From assembly GCA_023412275.1 (NCBI GenBank), contig JAEYNY010000073.1, positions 1 through 7,772 on the forward strand: a DNA stretch of 7,772 nucleotides, written 5' to 3'. The stretch comes from Bacillota bacterium (GTDB lineage: Bacteria; Bacillota; Clostridia; Acetivibrionales; DSM-1351). Under the pieces are notes generated by a model. It worked only from the letters and a program-made list of their open reading frames with translations, was not told the DNA's origin and did no database searches. Shown here one piece after another: positions 7,056-7,772 of this stretch (the first letter of the stretch is position 1; each line of letters opens with the position of its first letter). The position numbers and the translations under genes are program-made.

Positions 7056-7271
7056 CTATTTAACAGGGTCAAACCCTCCAGGATGAAAGGGATGACACTT
7101 TAATATTCGTTTTAATGCCAGATATGATCCTTTTATACAACCGTATTTAATTACAGCCTCAATTGCATACTGTGAACATGTTGGATAAAATCTGCATGTG
7201 GGCCTCATTTTAAGTGGTGATATAAATTTCTGATAAAATCTGATTAATGCTATCAATATTCTTTTAAACAA
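7056..7271 (-). CDS. yidD: Membrane protein insertion efficiency factor YidD
   Basis: This 71-residue protein belongs to the YidD family (DUF37), small proteins that help YidC-dependent insertion and associate with the inner face of the membrane. An amphipathic N-terminal helix (FKRILIALIRFYQKFISPL, 2-20) precedes the Cys-rich family core, CRFYPTCSQYAIEAVIKYG (26-44). GSYLALKRILKCHPFHPGG (48-66) and the FDPV ending follow. The start is TTG at 7269-7271: no ATG or GTG is available nearby, AGGAG lies 8 nt upstream, and the full family N-terminus is recovered only from here. The gene overlaps the end of rnpA by 19 bp in another frame, so translation is likely coupled. yidC begins 27 bp downstream. 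Confidence 0.95.
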   Translation of the reverse strand: MFKRILIALIRFYQKFISPLKMRPTCRFYPTCSQYAIEAVIKYGCIKGSYLALKRILKCHPFHPGGFDPVK

Positions 7272-7618
7272 TTATATTTCTCCTGATCAAATATCTGCAA
7301 CTTTTTAAGCAGATACTTGAATTCCTTTAACATAGCTCCATACGTAGGAACACTTATGCCTGATCTAGCTGCAACTACAATGTCAAACCCATTGGAAATA
7401 TAGTCTTCAAAATACCGGTAACTCTCTCTGATTAATCTTTTCTTTCTATTTCTGATAACTGCCTTGCCTGCCTTTTTGGAAACTGATATCCCAATCCTAT
7501 TAAAGGATTGTTTATTTGGAAGGATATAAACAGTTATATTCCTTCCAACATAAAACGATCCTTTATTAAAAACTCTTGCAAACTCGTAATTCTTTTTTAG
7601 TGTTACAGTCTTTTTCAT
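7253..7618 (-). CDS. rnpA: Ribonuclease P protein component
   Basis: This 121-residue basic protein is the RnpA subunit that binds the catalytic RNA of RNase P and aids cleavage of the 5' leader of pre-tRNAs. The start LKKNYEFARVFNKGSFYVGR (7-26) is the usual leader-binding cleft region. RIGISVSKKAGKAVIRNRKKRLIRE (41-65) contains the RNR box (56-58) that marks the family. The length is normal. The ATG at 7616-7618 follows an AAAGG ribosome binding site by about 9 nt. The gene is 76 bp downstream of rpmH, as in most bacteria, but a terminator-like hairpin stands between them. Its 3' end overlaps yidD. Confidence 0.97.
   Translation of the reverse strand: MKKTVTLKKNYEFARVFNKGSFYVGRNITVYILPNKQSFNRIGISVSKKAGKAVIRNRKKRLIRESYRYFEDYISNGFDIVVAARSGISVPTYGAMLKEFKYLLKKLQIFDQEKYNCLKEY
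7280..7284 (-). promoter_or_regulatory. Ribosome binding site that fixes the TTG start of yidD
   Basis: AGGAG on the minus strand lies within the last rnpA codons, 8 nt before the TTG at 7271. It is the only strong ribosome binding site in this position and it supports TTG as the true yidD start. Confidence 0.75.
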
Positions 7619-7667
7619 AAAATACTGCCTTTACAAATATTAGTTCGTACGAAGAATAGCAAGTTTT

Positions 7668-7694
7668 AAAGAAAAAGACCACAAATATGCGGTC
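7668..7694 (-). terminator. Terminator or attenuator hairpin between rpmH and rnpA
   Basis: Directly after the rpmH stop codon, GACCGCA (7688-7694) pairs with TGTGGTC (7677-7683) around a TATT loop. The seven pairs include one G-U. The stem is followed by TTTTTCTTT on the minus strand. This is a good rho-independent terminator shape, and it would cut read-through from rpmH into rnpA. The remaining spacer (7619-7667) contains a perfect 10-bp palindrome TTCGTACGAA (7644-7653) and the rnpA ribosome binding site; no clear promoter is seen there. Confidence 0.7.
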
Positions 7695-7772
7695 TTACGC
7701 TGAAAGAACCTTTCTTCCTTTTAATCTGCGTCTTCTTAATACTTTTCTGCCGTTAGAAGTACTCATTCTTTT
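7695..7772 (-). CDS. rpmH: 50S ribosomal protein L34, C-terminal part (runs off the right edge)
   Basis: Twenty-five codons and a TAA stop are present on the minus strand. The peptide KRMSTSNGRKVLRRRRLKGR, ending KVLSA, is the highly conserved C-terminal half of L34, a 44-residue protein of the large ribosomal subunit. The R-M-S/K-T-x-x-G-R-x-V-L-x-R-R-R-x-K-G-R pattern is unmistakable. The start codon and the promoter lie beyond the window, in the direction where dnaA and oriC are expected. The stop codon directly abuts the terminator-like hairpin. Confidence 0.97.
   Translation of the reverse strand, partial: KRMSTSNGRKVLRRRRLKGRKVLSA

Noticed and set aside
1..7772. parS (TGTTTCACGTGAAACA) or Noc-binding (ATTTCCCGGGAAAT) sites
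   Set aside because: I looked for the CACGTG and CCCGGG cores and found no full or near-full match. Only half-site-like CCCGG pieces are present (for example near 4662 and 5093), so no site is reported.
1..7772. Mobile elements, CRISPR arrays, tRNA or rRNA genes
   Set aside because: Coding sequence fills nearly all of the window with conserved housekeeping genes. No transposase, spaced repeat array or cloverleaf-like sequence was seen in the gaps.

Overview
The window is AT-rich and every gene in it lies on the minus strand, so it is best read from right to left. The gene order is rpmH (3' part) - rnpA - yidD - yidC - jag/khpB - mnmE - mnmG - rsmG - noc-type parB - gyrA (5' part). The first nine form the conserved block found beside the replication origin in Firmicutes. 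Low GC, strong AGGAG-type ribosome binding sites, a Noc-like ParB and a short YidC without a large periplasmic domain point to a Gram-positive anaerobe of the Clostridia. A Ruminiclostridium-like organism is my guess, but I cannot fix the genus. The dnaA/oriC region should lie just beyond the right edge, upstream of rpmH. No DnaA-box cluster is seen inside the window.

Layout. 7695-7772 is the end of rpmH, followed at once by a terminator-like hairpin (7668-7694). Then come rnpA (7253-7618) and yidD (7056-7271, TTG start, overlapping rnpA by 19 bp), followed by yidC (6186-7028) and jag (5554-6186, joined to yidC by TAATG). A 131-bp spacer holds a near-perfect 12-bp hairpin (5476-5502). Next are mnmE (4040-5422), mnmG (2109-3992) and rsmG (1368-2093), spaced 47 and 15 bp apart. 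A 160-bp spacer with nested inverted repeats leads into noc (362-1207), which ends at a terminator (about 296-323). A 191-bp stretch then carries a good sigma-A-type promoter (155-183), and gyrA starts at 104 and runs off the left edge.

Functions. rpmH and rnpA supply ribosomal protein L34 and the RNase P protein. YidD and YidC serve membrane protein insertion, and Jag/KhpB is the RNA-binding partner usually encoded beside YidC. MnmE and MnmG together modify wobble uridine 34 of tRNAs. RsmG makes m7G in the 530 loop of 16S rRNA. The Noc-type ParB links chromosome position to division. GyrA is half of DNA gyrase.

This is a housekeeping region. I see no mobile element, CRISPR array, tRNA or rRNA gene, and no candidate for a wholly new system. 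The points worth a second look are small: gyrA directly behind noc, a possible structured leader in front of noc that can hide its ribosome binding site, and the hairpins between rpmH/rnpA and jag/mnmE.
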